DNA of 64,000 nt from Hydra vulgaris (lineage: Eukaryota; Cnidaria; Hydrozoa; Anthoathecata; Hydridae): contig NC_088923.1 of assembly GCF_038396675.1 (NCBI RefSeq), positions 337,501 through 401,500 of the forward strand, in the 5' to 3' direction. The notes under the pieces were generated by a model. It was not told the origin of the DNA, searched no databases, and saw nothing but the letters and a program-made list of their open reading frames with translations. The translations under genes were made by a program, and so were the position numbers. This document shows, one piece after another, positions 36,541 to 48,165 of the stretch; the stretch's first letter is position 1; each line of letters starts with the position of its first letter.

Positions 36541-37500
36541 CCATTCCAATGAGTCAAAAAAAATGAAATTTTTAAACCAATATTTTTTTAATTGGGAAGA
36601 TGAAATTCAAATGAAGGTAGGTGATATTTTGATTATCCAAAAGAAAAAATTATGGATGACAAGTTTTTTTTCATGTGGGTTATTCCATATCAAAGCACCT
36701 AGTTTTTTGAAAGTTCCCCAGGGTACCATCTCAGATTTGCTTTAAACTTTGACCACACACAGATCTTATGAAAAAAATACAATCCAGAAAATTTCAGCTT
36801 GATTGACCAATTTATGATTGAATTAAAAATGACCAAAATCCGAAAAATTTGTGTATCAGGAGCTTACAGCAGTTTTTTTCGATTTTTGACAAACCATAAC
36901 TTTTTAAATAAAGATGGTGATCACCTAAAGTTTTGTAGGGTAATAGTTTTTCACCCAAATAATCCATTATTGCAGTTGTTTTTGACTGATTTTCTACAGT
37001 TTTTGAGTTATTATATCTTAAAGTTGCTAAATATTGCAACATAAATATTTTTTCGAACTTAAACGTGTTACAGTTTAATACTTGCTTACAGAAAGTGGAT
37101 TTTTTGGTTACTTTTGTTTACTTAGGGTCACCACTTGTTAGAATAATCAAAATTATGCATTAAAAATTAATTTAGCACATGCAGCAGCCTATTGAAAAAT
37201 CACTTTTTTTAAAAATTATGATAAATTACATTAAATTTGCTGGCATAGAAAGTAGTTGAAATAAATTATGAAAGTTTTTAATGTTAAGGTTCTATATATA
37301 GACAATCACCAAAAAAATTTATGACATGATTGTAGCCTTTTGAGAGTGATGATCTTTTTAAAAGGAGAACAAAAAAATACCCCTTACCACATTCAATATC
37401 TATACCACAAATTTTATACAAACTATACTGTAAAAAAGTGCATTCAAAGAGTAAGATAATCAGTTAAAAGAAAAAGTATGTATACATGAAACTAATTAGC
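36541..37500. other. Unrecognised segment, possible transposon end
   Basis: Two short open frames on the plus strand (36563-36745, 36799-37044) and a purine/pyrimidine-balanced block GGTTATTCCATATCAAAGCA near 36677 that looks like an interspersed-repeat end. It abuts the DDE-like gene relic at 37507 and may belong to the same element. No inverted partner was found near 41.3 kb. Confidence 0.3.
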
Positions 37501-37506
37501 TTATCT

Positions 37507-38112
37507 CTAATTTATGTAACTCATAATACTGTCATAGCCAATACTAGAAAGAATATAGTCATGAGCACTTATACTTTTAATCAATGGAACACTTATTTGA
37601 CATATTATCTTGTCAAATAAAACCCAACACTGACTTATTTGTGCATTGTTTGTCCATTTTAAATTTAATTTGTTTCTTTGCATTAACTTTACATTAACGT
37701 CTTGGTTTTCATTACAAATATCAACCACAAGCCCTATGTACCATTCTTCATCGTAAAAGCATGCAATATATTTACCGGGTTGAAAATTTGAAGGATTCTT
37801 TTTAATCAAAATAACATCATTTAACACATGAGTATCATAGACAGTATTACTAGAGATTCTTCGTAAAAACAATTTCTCTGCATTTGGTACAAAACAGCGA
37901 TAGCTTCTTGTTCCCGAAACTGTGCGCATCCCTTCATATCGTTTCTGAAAGTCTAAAGTTGTTTCATGTTTATTAATATCATCACTTGAAAGATAAAATA
38001 TGTTAAAACCTTTGATGTTTTTTTGAGCCCATGTAAACAGATCTTGTGGTGTGAGAATCTGATTTGTAATTGCTGCTCGTAGACTAGCCTTTGCTGCTTC
38101 TCTTTTTATAGT
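37507..38112 (-). pseudogene. DDE-like transposase, C-terminal part
   Basis: Minus strand: KREAAKASLRAAITNQILTP, DLFTWAQKNIKGFNIFYLSS, then YRCFVPNAEKLFLRRISSN and a tail with PGKYIACFYDEEWYIGLVVD and IKSISAHDYILSSI. The first words continue without loss from GKSPCDGIGGT at 39370, across a 1.24-kb insertion. One frameshift lies near 37930. Confidence 0.65.
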
Positions 38113-38114
38113 AC

Positions 38115-39356
38115 AGGGCTTGTGATGAAGAAAATCGTCAAGCGTGTTATATCGCGCTCGTAAAATTAAAATATGTTTTTATCGAGCGTGATTATGTGCG
38201 CTCAAAATAACTTTGGCGAGAGTGATCATAAAAATTGCTGAAGGCGATGTTCATAAAAAGCTTTTTATTTTTTTATATCTTTTTTTATTTGTTACATAAT
38301 TCTTTCGTCAAAAAATGTTGGAGTTAGTATCACACTCATGAAACTACTTCAACAAAGTAGATTTTTATACTTCCAAACTTCTTGTATATTGTCAGATCGC
38401 GATTTTATTTTTAACTATTTATGTTATAAAGAAATAATATCAAACAAAAACGCAACTTCTTAATAATTTAGTATTGAAGTATAATTTAGTGACTTAGTTT
38501 TGCTTCGTTGTTTTGATATATGTATTTTAAAATGTTACGCTGTAAACTTAATTAACGGTTAATGGTTTTTATATTTCTTGATATTTTTTATTCAAATTAA
38601 TTATTTAATTTTTTTAAAATTTCTTTTTTGAATTACGTTTTTTTTATCTTAAAAAAATAACACAAGAATAATTTGAAATAATAATAAATTAGAATAATAA
38701 CTTTCCATTTAATAAATGTTGACGTCATTACTTTGTTTCCCTTTCGAATATGATTGCGAACATTCTAAACAACAGAATCGTTTTAAATTTGAGTTAAAAT
38801 AAATAATAGTTAATGAAAAACCTATGCTATGAACTAAAACTAATTTTAAAAATTACTCTATTATTAATATTTATTTTTATTATAAATGATGTGTGGAATA
38901 TTACAAACAATAAATCAAATAAATCTTACTTGATATTTTCACAAGATTAAAAATACTCTGCAGTTTCAATTTTCTTATAGTGGTTTTCTAATTTTCTATT
39001 CTTATTTTATTAGCGCATTTTGTATTCACATTTTGTTTCCACGTGCACATTCCATAATTGAAATTACTGACTATTAACGACTTCAAACTGCTCCTTCATT
39101 ACGTTAGTCCAAAAGAGAACGACGTAGTGCTTTTTATATTTGATATTAGTGCTTTGATAATAGAATATTTATAATAAAAAATCTTTTTTAAATATTTTAT
39201 GAAAATAAAAAAATTATCCCGAACTATTGAACGAGTGTTATTTTATACGCTCGTAATAAGCTGAACGAGTGTTGTTTATAGCGCCTAGAACGTTTGAAAA
39301 TACCGTTTACGGGAGCGTTTTACGAGCGGAGCGGGATCACGCTCGCTTCATCACAA
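38115..39356. mobile_element. 1.24-kb TIR element inserted in the DDE-like gene
   Basis: Ends CTTGTGATGAAG (38119-38130) and its complement (39346-39357), flanked by GTAC at 38111-38114 and 39357-39360. The exact end is ambiguous by a few bases. Subterminal CGAGCGTGAT, CGCTCGTAA and GAACGAGTGTT motifs cluster at both ends (38140-38220, 39228-39345). The AT-rich interior has no open frame. Non-autonomous; superfamily not clear. Confidence 0.8.
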
Positions 39357-40082
39357 GTACCTCCTATTCCATCACAAGGACTTTTGCCATGTGACGTAGC
39401 AAAGAAGTGATGCTCAGCATTTATTTGGTGGTCTACAATGTAATAAATTAAGTTTATTAGACATTTGTAGTTTTTATACTGTGACGCATCACTGAAGTAT
39501 TTAACTTTATTCACTGTGGGTAGTTTGATTTTTACCATAGGGAGCAAATTTGTGAGAAAACAATGGACTGCTGATTGGTCATGACAAAGATGGTCAGAAA
39601 TTAAACAATAGCATTCACATTTAAGGTGATCTTTTTCATCTTTGAAATAAACACCAAATGGGTGTAAGGTAGCTTGATCGGCTTGCCAGTAAAACCCTTG
39701 TATACATCTTGTACAAGAAAACTATAGTTTTCTGCAAAATCCATCAGAATAATGCAGGTATATTGGTCTAATGTTTGTTTTGCCTCTGATAAGTAGGAAG
39801 ACTGTGCTTCTTTGATAAAGTGGTGGTGACAAAGGTCATACAAAATTTCACTTGAAGTTTCAATAAATTCACTAATACTTGTTTGGACTGTAATAAGTGC
39901 AGTTCGGTCAGTTGACACCCATTGTTTATATGTGATCTGATCATCTAAATCAAAATCATTCTTTTCAAACACATTTTCCAAGTAAGTCTTCAAATTTATT
40001 TTACCAGGGCAGTTGGAACATAGATGAAACATGCAGTTTTGACTATCTATATTACAAACACATACTTCATTAAATCTTTGTA
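39320..40082 (-). pseudogene. DDE-like transposase, core
   Basis: Minus strand pieces: HLCSNCPGKINLKTYLENVF, IILMDFAENYSFLVQDVYKG (first acidic residue in a DFAENY block), KVKYFSDASQYKNYKCLINL (second, in FSDASQYKN) and EHHFFATSHGKSPCDGIGGT. These words recur in many invertebrate predicted proteins that look like RNase-H-fold transposases. The family name is not known to me. At least two frameshifts lie between 40082 and 39547. Confidence 0.6.
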
Positions 40083-41258
40083 ATATATTAAATGGCTGTT
40101 AGGAAGAGCAGAGCACATCAACTTAGCATTTTGATGGTAAAAACATACACAAACTGAGTGGCTTCCACTACTATCAACAGTAAGGCACCACTTTGACCTT
40201 AGTTCACAGAACTTGCTGAATCCAACTTTGTGTTCAGGGATCTTCTTAAATTCCAGATGAAGTTCTTTTAATCAAACTAACATTAAGCGTTTTTGTTTAT
40301 GAACTTTAACATTATTTATACGCACAGAAACAAAGTCTTTTTTTCCTGGACATTGTCTAGTGTATTCGTCAGATTCATATTTTTCAATAACTCTCTGCTT
40401 AACAATGTAATCCAAAGGATATCCTTTTTTAGCCTCAGGTTTAACAAGTATACCCTTTTCATTTTTCAGCTTTCTGGCTTTCTTATCAAGATGGTCTGAA
40501 ATTGAAAATGCATTGCAAGTTTTTTTAATTGACCAACTATCAGGAGTTAATTTTAGTAACTGAACTTTTTCTTCAATCAAACTGATTTTTCCTTTTCCCT
40601 TTATTGCATCTAAAAGTTTGTCTAAATCATTACAGTTAATGCAGTTTTGCTTTTTCTCAAATATTATTTCTGTTGGGTCTATATCCAATGCTGATGCTAC
40701 TAGGTTTGTCATACTTGTTTCCAGTTTTTTAACTTTTTGCTTTCCATATTCTAATTTGTCACATTTACTTACATTTTTTAGAGGAGATATTTCCAGTAAA
40801 GAAGCACTTTTATTTAAAACCGTCTTGTTTAGGTCTGAAGAACTAAACTCCTCATCATCAACATCTTTGTCTTCATCTTCTTGACTAAAATTTCCTGTAA
40901 TTTGTTCAAGTTTGAATTCATTTAAACACTTAGTGCAAAGTTTTTGACCAGGTTTAATCTTAAGTTGACTTGCTGTTAAAATATCGACTTTACACAATCT
41001 CTTAATAATTTTTTTCTTGTGGACTTTAAACGGATCACAGCAGTATTTTTGAAGCGCTTCATATCTAGAAATATGGGCTTTTTCATGGTGAAAACATATT
41101 TCCTCATTTAGTTCAAAAGTGTACCCAGTTCTTTGAATCAAAACTTCAACATCTGTGTTCACAATATCATTTAGTTTTATTCTTCCAATCGTTCTACAAT
41201 AATACAATTTGTCGCAATCTTCGTATAAAACTTTCCCCACACAACATTTCTTTGTCAT
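40083..41258 (-). pseudogene. N-terminal part of the DDE-like gene, zinc-binding
   Basis: Starts MTKKCCVGKVLYEDCDKLYY and is open for 328 codons to a single in-frame stop at 40272-40274, after which the same frame continues LKELHLEFKKIPEHKVGFSK and SSGSHSVCVCFYHQNAKLMC. Cysteine and histidine pairs (ICFHHEKAH, YCCDPFKVHKKK, LCTKCLNEF) suggest zinc binding. An acidic stretch EDEDKDVDDEEFSSSDLNK follows. The long open frame indicates a fairly recent copy or a gene with one disabling stop. It lies on the strand opposite to the proposed coiled-coil gene. Confidence 0.6.
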
Positions 41259-42188
41259 TTTTTGCTAATTTTTTATTTTCATTACTAATCTAAAAACTTT
41301 AAAAAACTCATAAACATTAAATCTCAAATAAACTAACAAATATCAGACACTGATTATGACACTGATTATGTCATTATTATTAGTACAAATTAAGACATTA
41401 TGTCATTAAAAAGAAAACGGAATATATTCCTTCACAGATAAATAAAAAATATACTACTGTCATCCCTATGACTAACTATTAGACTATGACCTAAGGATAG
41501 CTCATAGTCTAATAACATTCTCCTTTTAAAAATATCATCTCTCTCAAAAGGATAGTAAATTAGCAGGTAGTAGTAAATTACATAATACTAGTAGCAGGGT
41601 GATTCTGATGATCTTGAACCTGACCTGACCTGGAGTAGTTAAAAAGAGTTATTTCCTGCAAACATTTCCTGCAAACTTTAGAACATCAGGCTTGATATTT
41701 TAGAAATGTATTGTTAGAGAAACATTGCATTTAACAAAATACTGGAGGCTAAGGTGAGGTTAGGTTATATAGCTGGAGTAACTAGTTAGTTACTGAGCTC
41801 ACACTGCCTAAAAAATTTAATCAGAACACAAACATACATAAAGTAACTTAATGGTGAGTAAACATTGCACCAGAGGTTCAGACAGAACATAAACATACAT
41901 ATCTTGCAATATTAGCACATATCTTTCAATATTAACACACACATCTTGCAATAGTAGCACCAAAAGTTATTTTAATATGATTTTTTATCTTTGGCACTTT
42001 TCTATTTTAGTCTTCCCATATAATTTGTTCTCAGTTTTTTAAATTGTGCTTTGATTTTTAAAAATCTTTTGATGTATCCTGATAAAAATTATTATTTTTA
42101 TTATTATTATTATTATATAACAACTGTATAATATAGTTATTGTATTATAATTATAGTATATACTATTTATTACAAAAAACTATTTTAG
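41259..42188. other. Stretch with small repeats, no gene
   Basis: Includes a perfect 11-bp hairpin (41479-41489 with 41502-41512, TTAGACTATGA) and three ~21-bp near-copies of CTTGCAATATTAGCACATAT at 41898-41961. No coding sequence seen. Confidence 0.55.
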
Positions 42189-42247
42189 GGTATTAAATCA
42201 AGCTAAGCTTCTTGATCAACTCAATAAAAAATTGCAAGAACTTCGAG
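42189..42247 (+). CDS. Candidate coiled-coil exon
   Basis: Acceptor CTATTTTAG, donor GTGCTA. It reads VLNQAKLLDQLNKKLQELR with one base left. Leucine heptads suggest a coiled coil. It joins in phase to 42420. An extended version from an acceptor near 42155 would also be open. Confidence 0.58.
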
Positions 42248-42419
42248 GTGCTAGCTTTTTTTAAAATATTTCAAATTATTTTTTTGTACATATTTTGTTT
42301 GTAGGTTTTGTATTTTTATTGTTGTTTTCATTATGAACAGTTTTGTTAATAATGAATTTACTAAGTTCTTTTGATTAAGTTTTTTGGTAGTTTTAAGTTT
42401 AATTTTTTTTTTTTAATAG

Positions 42420-42498
42420 CAAAAAGCAAAGAAGATGTTTGCCTTTTAAGACAGCTTGAAAGAGAAAATAAAAAAATAGAAGAAAAGAAAAAAATATT
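42420..42498 (+). CDS. Candidate coiled-coil exon
   Basis: Acceptor TTTTTTAATAG, donor GTAAAA. The 79 nt read AKSKEDVCLLRQLERENKK then IEEKKKI, strongly charged coiled coil. In phase with both neighbours. Reading past the donor gives a stop within two codons, supporting a splice. Confidence 0.58.
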
Positions 42499-42643
42499 GT
42501 AAAAGTAATTTATCGTAAAATGTGTTAAAGATTAAAAAACATTTTTAAAAAATTACTAGTTTTTTTATAGGTAAAATAAGTACATTTTTATAGGTAAAAA
42601 ATTACATTTTTATTTTTCAAAAGAATAACAACCAGACAAATAG

Positions 42644-42681
42644 TGATACCAAAAAATCGAGCAAAAAGAAGTCCAATCGAG
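42644..42681 (+). CDS. Candidate small exon, lysine/serine-rich
   Basis: Acceptor ACAAATAG, donor GTAACT. It reads DTKKSSKKKSNR with one base left, in phase with 42420-42498. An alternative acceptor at 42624 gives a different open frame; the choice made here is the one that fits the next exon. Confidence 0.48.
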
Positions 42682-43406
42682 GTAACTTTTGATGTTTAGT
42701 TTTATTGTTACTTTTTCATGTTTGGTTTAGTCTCAAAGTGTGAAATTTATACAAGTACTTTTTATAATACATAGTATACATTTTTAAATTCCTGTGTTTG
42801 TTTAAATTCATTCATTTTCAAGTTCTTGTGTTTGCCTAAATTCATTCATCATTTAGTTTTTTGTAGTAAAAAAAAGTTGTGAAGTACTTAAAAAAGATAA
42901 AAGATTAAAATCTAAATGTTGTATTGTTTTTTAATTTATTAAATGTTTGAAAAGAAAGACAACAAAAGTGGTTAGATCTCATTCCGTATTTATTTGTATT
43001 ATTTTGAAAGTAGTTAGATCTCATTCTGTATTTATTTGAATTATTTTGAAAGTGTTTGGACTCATTCAGCACATATTTGTAATTATTTCCGCATAGTATG
43101 TGTTAATGGCACATATTTGTAATTGATCTAATAACAATCAATAGTGCTCATCATTTTTGTTTACTTCGAAGTAAAAATATCTACACTTATTTTGCATATA
43201 CAATTATTAAGTACAATTAAACTACAATTGTTAATTCATATATATGAATTTTTATTGTGAAAAGCACAAGTGCATTTTATATGATGACTACATGATTTAA
43301 CAGTTCTTTATAAATAACATTTGTTAATATGCTTAGTAACAAATTTCTAAAGAGTCTTACTAAATCTTTAAATGTGTAAGTTATGTGTTTTTTGCAAGGT
43401 TGTCAG

Positions 43407-43462
43407 AAGTTTTATCAAGATTTCAAACTGTCATGGACTCAATTGATGTTTTGTTATCCTAA
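43407..43462 (+). CDS. Candidate terminal coding exon
   Basis: Acceptor AAGGTTGTCAG. With the G carried from 42681 it reads EVLSRFQTVMDSIDVLLS then stop at 43460-43462. An amphipathic C-terminus fits the coiled-coil protein. A 3' UTR follows with AATAAA at 43601, supporting this as the real 3' end. I do not recognise the protein; its role is unknown. Confidence 0.52.
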
Positions 43463-43600
43463 GTAAGGACTCCCTTAAAATGTGTAAGTATGGCGACAGT
43501 AATGGTGTTAGTGCTGTGTCTTGCCACTGTGCTACAAATGTTTAGTCCGTGTGTTGCAACCGTAAAATGTTGAACTACTTTGTAAAAATTGTTTGCCTGC

Positions 43601-43606
43601 AATAAA
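43601..43606 (+). promoter_or_regulatory. Polyadenylation signal AATAAA
   Basis: Canonical AATAAA 139 bases after the stop codon of the proposed terminal exon, in a less AT-rich stretch (43460-43620) that reads like a 3' UTR. Confidence 0.5.
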
Positions 43607-43865
43607 CTGTTACCATATGAAGCTTTTGGTGTTTTAAATGTGTTGATGAAGAATATGTGGGTTCAAAATAATTTGGAATTCAGAGAAACAAGTGCATATT
43701 TTGGGTATCTGTGCTACCTTGTTCTTGACAGAGTCAGAATAAGTGCATATTATTTATCTTAAATATAATGGTGTTTTACCAACAACTATGGCTAACACAA
43801 GTTGTTTAAAAACAATCCTAACTCAAAATTTTTAATACGAAAATTAAAATAAGTGTTAAAGCTTT

Positions 43866-44432
43866 TTTAAGGCATTTTTTAAGGTTTATTTGAAAGAAAG
43901 GTTCATTTTTTAAGGTTTATTTGAAAGAAAGGTTCATTTGTTAAGGTTTATTTGAAAGAAAGGTTCATTTTTTAGGGTTGATTTGAAAGAAAGGTTCATT
44001 ATTTAAGGTTTATTTGAAAGAAAGGTTCATTATTTAAGGTTTATTTAAAAGAAAGGTTCATTTTTTAAGATTTATTTGAAAGAAAGGTTCATTATTTAAG
44101 GTTTATTTTTTTTTTTTTTTTATTTTATTTTTTTTTTTTTTTTAGGTGCCCCAAGAAGTCCTAACGGTCTTGTCACAGAACACCGCGGAAGTGCATTTAA
44201 CCAGGAAGTTCACGCCTCCTTCCTTACCGTGACGCGAAAATATGTCCAGAGCTCGTTTCGAACATGGATCTCCTGCTTATAAAGCAAGCGTTCTAACCAC
44301 TGCACCACGGCCGCACACATTGGAAAGAAAGATTCATTATTTAAGGTTTATTTGAAAGAAAGGTTCGTTTGTTAAGGTTTATTTGAAAAAAAGGTTCATT
44401 TTTTATAGTTTATTTAAAAGAAAGGTTCATTG
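43866..44432. repeat. 31-bp tandem array (AAGGTTTATTTGAAAGAAAGG...)
   Basis: About eight units at 43866-44108 and three to four more at 44320-44432, interrupted by a SINE. Units share AAGGTTTATTTGAAAGAAAG and vary in the TTCATTTTTT/TTCATTATTT part. Confidence 0.93.
44106..44317 (-). mobile_element. tRNA-derived SINE inserted in the 31-bp array
   Basis: On the minus strand the head is tRNA-like: box A TGGTGCAGTGG (44297-44307), a TTTATAAGCAGGAGATCC anticodon-arm-like segment, and box B ATGTTCGAAAC (44255-44265). A unique body follows (44144-44240), then a poly(A) tail seen as the T-run 44106-44143. Boxes A and B form an internal RNA polymerase III promoter. It is much less AT-rich than its surroundings. 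The tandem array on both sides hides the target duplication. Confidence 0.87.
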
Positions 44433-44990
44433 ATGATCAGATTAGTGGCTTTTATGTCAATTTATCAAAGTATATGATAAAAAGATGCCAGCAATTTTTG
44501 GTATTAAGTTCAAGCCAGAGTATAAAAAATTTAATTTTAATTGGTACCTATATTATTTAAAAAGTTTGAATTCATTAACATAAATTAACAGCTTTAAAGA
44601 CACTATTTTTAGTAAAGTTACTGAAATATGTGTCAATGCAAATAAGGTAAAGAAAATTAAAACTTCTAGCGGTTTATTTATTTATTCTGCATTAAGTTAA
44701 CGTTTTAAAGCTAAAAAGATAATTTTTTTTCTTTCTATTTCTCTAACTTAATAGCCAACTATCTAAAAAATTTTTATCTTAACCCAAATAAGTACTAACA
44801 TTTAAAACCAAATTTGTTTATGTTTTATTTATATAAGTTCATCTAATTATATGGCTTTTATGTAAAATTAACCTTTTTTTCAGGACCCGAACATGTCTAA
44901 AACATAAAAGTTTAAAAAAAATAATTACATTTTTTTACATATGAAAATATGCAGGAAAAAGTGTTACACCAACACTTATTTTAAAAATTA
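44433..44990. other. No gene seen
   Basis: AT-rich, no repeat or open frame identified. Confidence 0.55.
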
Positions 44991-45037
44991 TCTATTTACC
45001 ATTTATAATATGTTTATCTTACTAAAAAAATTATCTA

Positions 45038-46791
45038 CAGTGGGAGGCCAATTTATTAGTTACACTTGCAAAAACTATAATATTAACCATTATTAGCTCT
45101 TTGTTATGCTAAATTTTTATACAATTATTAGTGTTACTTGCCTAAATGAATATTTTTCTTTAAAATAAAACACATTTAAACACTATTACTATTTTCAAAC
45201 ATTTATTTAAGAAAACTCATAATACAAAATTTTTTAGTGTTTGGTTGGGCCACCTTTTGTATCAATTACTGCTTGTATCCTTTTTGGCATACTTTGGATA
45301 AAATTCTTTACATTTGCTTTTAAATCCTGATCATTTTGCCAGGCATTATTTAGTGCCTCTATGAGGTTTTTTTGTTAATTATAGTTTTGCGCCCAATTAC
45401 CTGCTTTAAAAGTTCCCAGTAGTTCTCTATTGGGTTTAAGCTAGGAGAATTGCTAGGCCGTGGTAAAACAGTAACATTTTTTGACTTATATATCTTTATT
45501 TTTTATTTATTTATTTGATAAAATAAAGGTAAAATATCTTTATTTTATCCTTTTCGACTATATTAAATATCTTGTCAATGATTTAGCTTTATGGCATTGG
45601 GCAGAATCATGTCTAAAGATGCATTTGGATGGATCAAGAAACCAATTATGTAACTGATGAACTAATTTGGGAGATAATACTTTTTTATATTTTTCCTGGT
45701 TCATCATCTTTTCAACTATACAAAGAAGGCCACTGCCCTTACCACTTATGAATGACCACATCATCACTTTTAGAAGGTGTTTTAATGTCTCTATAACACA
45801 GTCTGGGTTATATTTTTCTTCTTTCTTTTCATCCAACAAAAGAAGACTTATCAATTAATATTTCAAAATGGGACTCATCTGAGAAACACCTGAAAACAAA
45901 TAATAATAATAATGTAAATGCTCATATAAATGTTTCATTCAGTGATGCTGTTGCAATAAACAATTAAATAAGTATTTACTTACATTTTCCCAATCTTCAG
46001 CAGAAATATGTAGGTGTTGTTTTGCCCAAGTGAGATGTTTTAATTTCTTCGCTGACATAAGTTTATGTTTCCACCCAGGTCTGTAGCATTTAAACCTCAG
46101 TTCTCCTACTTGACGCCTTGTAGTTCTGTTAGAAATCTTGATACGGGCTTCTTGTATGTTTTTAGCAACTGCTTTTGTACTTTTTTTTTGGCTTTTAACA
46201 CAAATATTGCAAATTGTCTATTCATCTCTTGGAGTAGTGATGCACGGTCAACCACATTTTCCACGTCAGGGTATTTTTTTTATCAACTTTACCTTCAATT
46301 CTGCTTACTGTTGTCACAGAAACTTTAACTAAATTTGCAATTTTTTTTTGGGAGTGATTTGAATGTTTTAACAAAGGTGATATTTTTGAAATTTTTTAAT
46401 TCAATATATGTTTAGTTTTTCCCATTGTTAGGCACCAAAGTTCAAATATTTTTAGTTAAAATTACTAATTAATGTAAAAAAATGAGTCAGTCACCAAAAC
46501 AATAAACAGTTAACAAAAAAAAATTTTTATTACACACGCGTTATTGCATAAATAACAATTTTGCCACGAATATGCAAAAAGGTCCATTTCGCATGTTTTT
46601 GTATATACTAGCTTTTGTTGCTAAATGTTGCCTATAAATGTTACAACTTCATTAAAAAAATTTAGAAACTATTATTGATATTAAAATCTCCAAGAATGTA
46701 AGAGTAGAAGCAATTTATTCATTTAAAATTCATATTTAATTGCAGTTTTTGTGATAAAACAAACTGTAACTAATATTTTGGCCACCCACTG
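45038..46791 (-). mobile_element. Tc1/mariner transposon
   Basis: 1754 bp with long TIRs starting CAGTGGGAGGCCAATTTATT on the left and CAGTGGGTGGCCAAAATATT as the complement on the right, flanked by TA on both sides (45036-45037, 46792-46793). Contains a disrupted transposase on the minus strand. Confidence 0.95.
45234..46425 (-). pseudogene. Tc1-like transposase, disrupted
   Basis: The start near 46425 reads MGKTKHIL. An HTH-like segment follows (HSNHSQKKIANLVKVSVTTV). The catalytic region shows FSDESHFEILIDK (first D), IFRHDSAQCHKAKSLTRYL (second D) and NSPSLNPIENYWELLK (E). The usual Tc1 ending is present: QAVIDTKGGPTKH then stop at 45234. About 395 codons equivalent, slightly longer than typical Tc1, with multiple stops and frameshifts. 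Confidence 0.88.
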
Positions 46792-46867
46792 TATATACCA
46801 TCTAGAATAATAATAATAATAATAGCCGGTATATATTAAATACTGTTCAGTTTTAAATAACGAATCG

Positions 46868-47269
46868 TTAATAATAAGCTTTCTTGATTTTTGTCTTGTT
46901 TGCTATTGCTTTTAAATCGACCAATTGCAATTTTGATTTAAAGCTGTTAAGTCTAATTGATTGAACAACTTCTGCTGGTAGACTATTCCATCCATATACG
47001 ACTCTATTACTGAAAAAGTATTGCTTTTTCATATAATTTCTAACCAATTCAGATTTCAATTTATGTTTTGCTCCTCTTAGGTTAGATGCTGGACCTGATG
47101 AGCTAATAGAGTTCATTGCTTGATTTTGTTTAATATCAATCTTTTCGATGCCTTTAAATATCTTGATTTGCTGGATCAAGTCACCTCTTAGCCGCCGAGT
47201 CTCTAAAGTTGTTATATCCAAAATTTCTAATCTTTTTTCGAATTTAAGATGTCTTAGTTCCGGTATCAT
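46868..47269 (-). pseudogene. CR1-like RT C-terminal region
   Basis: 134 open codons: MIPELRHLKFEKRLEILDIT, TRRLRGDLIQQIKIFKGIEK, then FFSNRVVYGWNSLPAEVVQS and NSFKSKLQLVDLK. This is the conserved C-terminal domain after the RT thumb in CR1-like ORF2 proteins (RGDLIQ, FFxNRVVxxWNxLP). Confidence 0.85.
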
Positions 47270-48165
47270 TTTGGTTGCTCTTAGTTGAACTTTAGTTCAT
47301 TAACATCTTTGGTATAATATGGACTCAATGCTTGAATCAAAAACTCTAAATTTGGTCTAACATACGTACAATACAGTGTTTATATTAGATCTTTATCCTT
47401 TTACTTGAATGAATTATTTAGTAGTGAAAGCATACTATTTGCTTTATTGGCTGCATATTTAACTTGTTTAGCCCATTTCAAATCACTTGATATATAAACA
47501 CCAATGTCTTTTTCTAGTTTTGACTTCAATTTCCATTAATGTATTGTTATTAGTCATAAAATATTCTATATTGTTTGAACCAAAGTGCATAGTTTTACAT
47601 TTTTTTAAATTTAGTCCTAATTTCCATTTTGTAGACCATTCTTTAAGTTTGTTAATATCATTTTGAAACAGTTGTGAATCATTTTGAGAAGAAAAAGGTG
47701 CAATTATCTTATCTTCACCTTAAACAGACCCTTGTGGTACACCACTAAGTACATCAACCCAATCTGTCACACTTTCACCTAAAACCACTTGTTGTTTTCT
47801 GTTAGCTAAGAAGCAGGCTATCCTCTTAAAAAGTTTACCAAAAATACCATAAGTCAATAACTTGTATAATAACTTTTATGCGTAACACTATCGAAAGCTT
47901 TTTCGAAGTCTGTGTACAATACATCTATTGGTGTTCCTTTAGGAAACGCATCCATTAAAATATCTAGGTATTCTAATAGGTTTGTTGTACAACTTTTGCT
48001 TTTCATAAAACCATGGTGTTTTTTAGAACGTAAATTATTTTTTATCAGGTATTGTATGATACAATCAGTTATTATTCTTTCCAATACTTTAAACGGTATT
48101 GAAGTTAACGAGACTGGTCTGTAGTTTGATGCTTTTAATTTGCTTCCTTTTTTAAAAAGTGGCAT
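47270..48165 (-). pseudogene. CR1-like RT core, disrupted
   Basis: MPLFKKGSKLKASNYRPVSL, then SIPFKVLERIITDCIIQYL, HHGFMKSKSCTTNLLEYLD and DVLYTDFEKAFDSVTHKS (RT motif A). Below 47854 the frame is lost, but pieces such as LYTDFEKAFD, QALSPYYTKDVNELKF and DLKWAKQVKYAANKANSML remain readable. The FADD motif is deleted or unrecognisable: the sequence near 47720 passes from motif B directly to downstream segments. Confidence 0.78.

Noticed and set aside
44255..44307. Possible tRNA gene
   Set aside because: A and B boxes are present, but the acceptor stem and 3' part are replaced by a unique body and poly(A) tail, so it is a SINE head.
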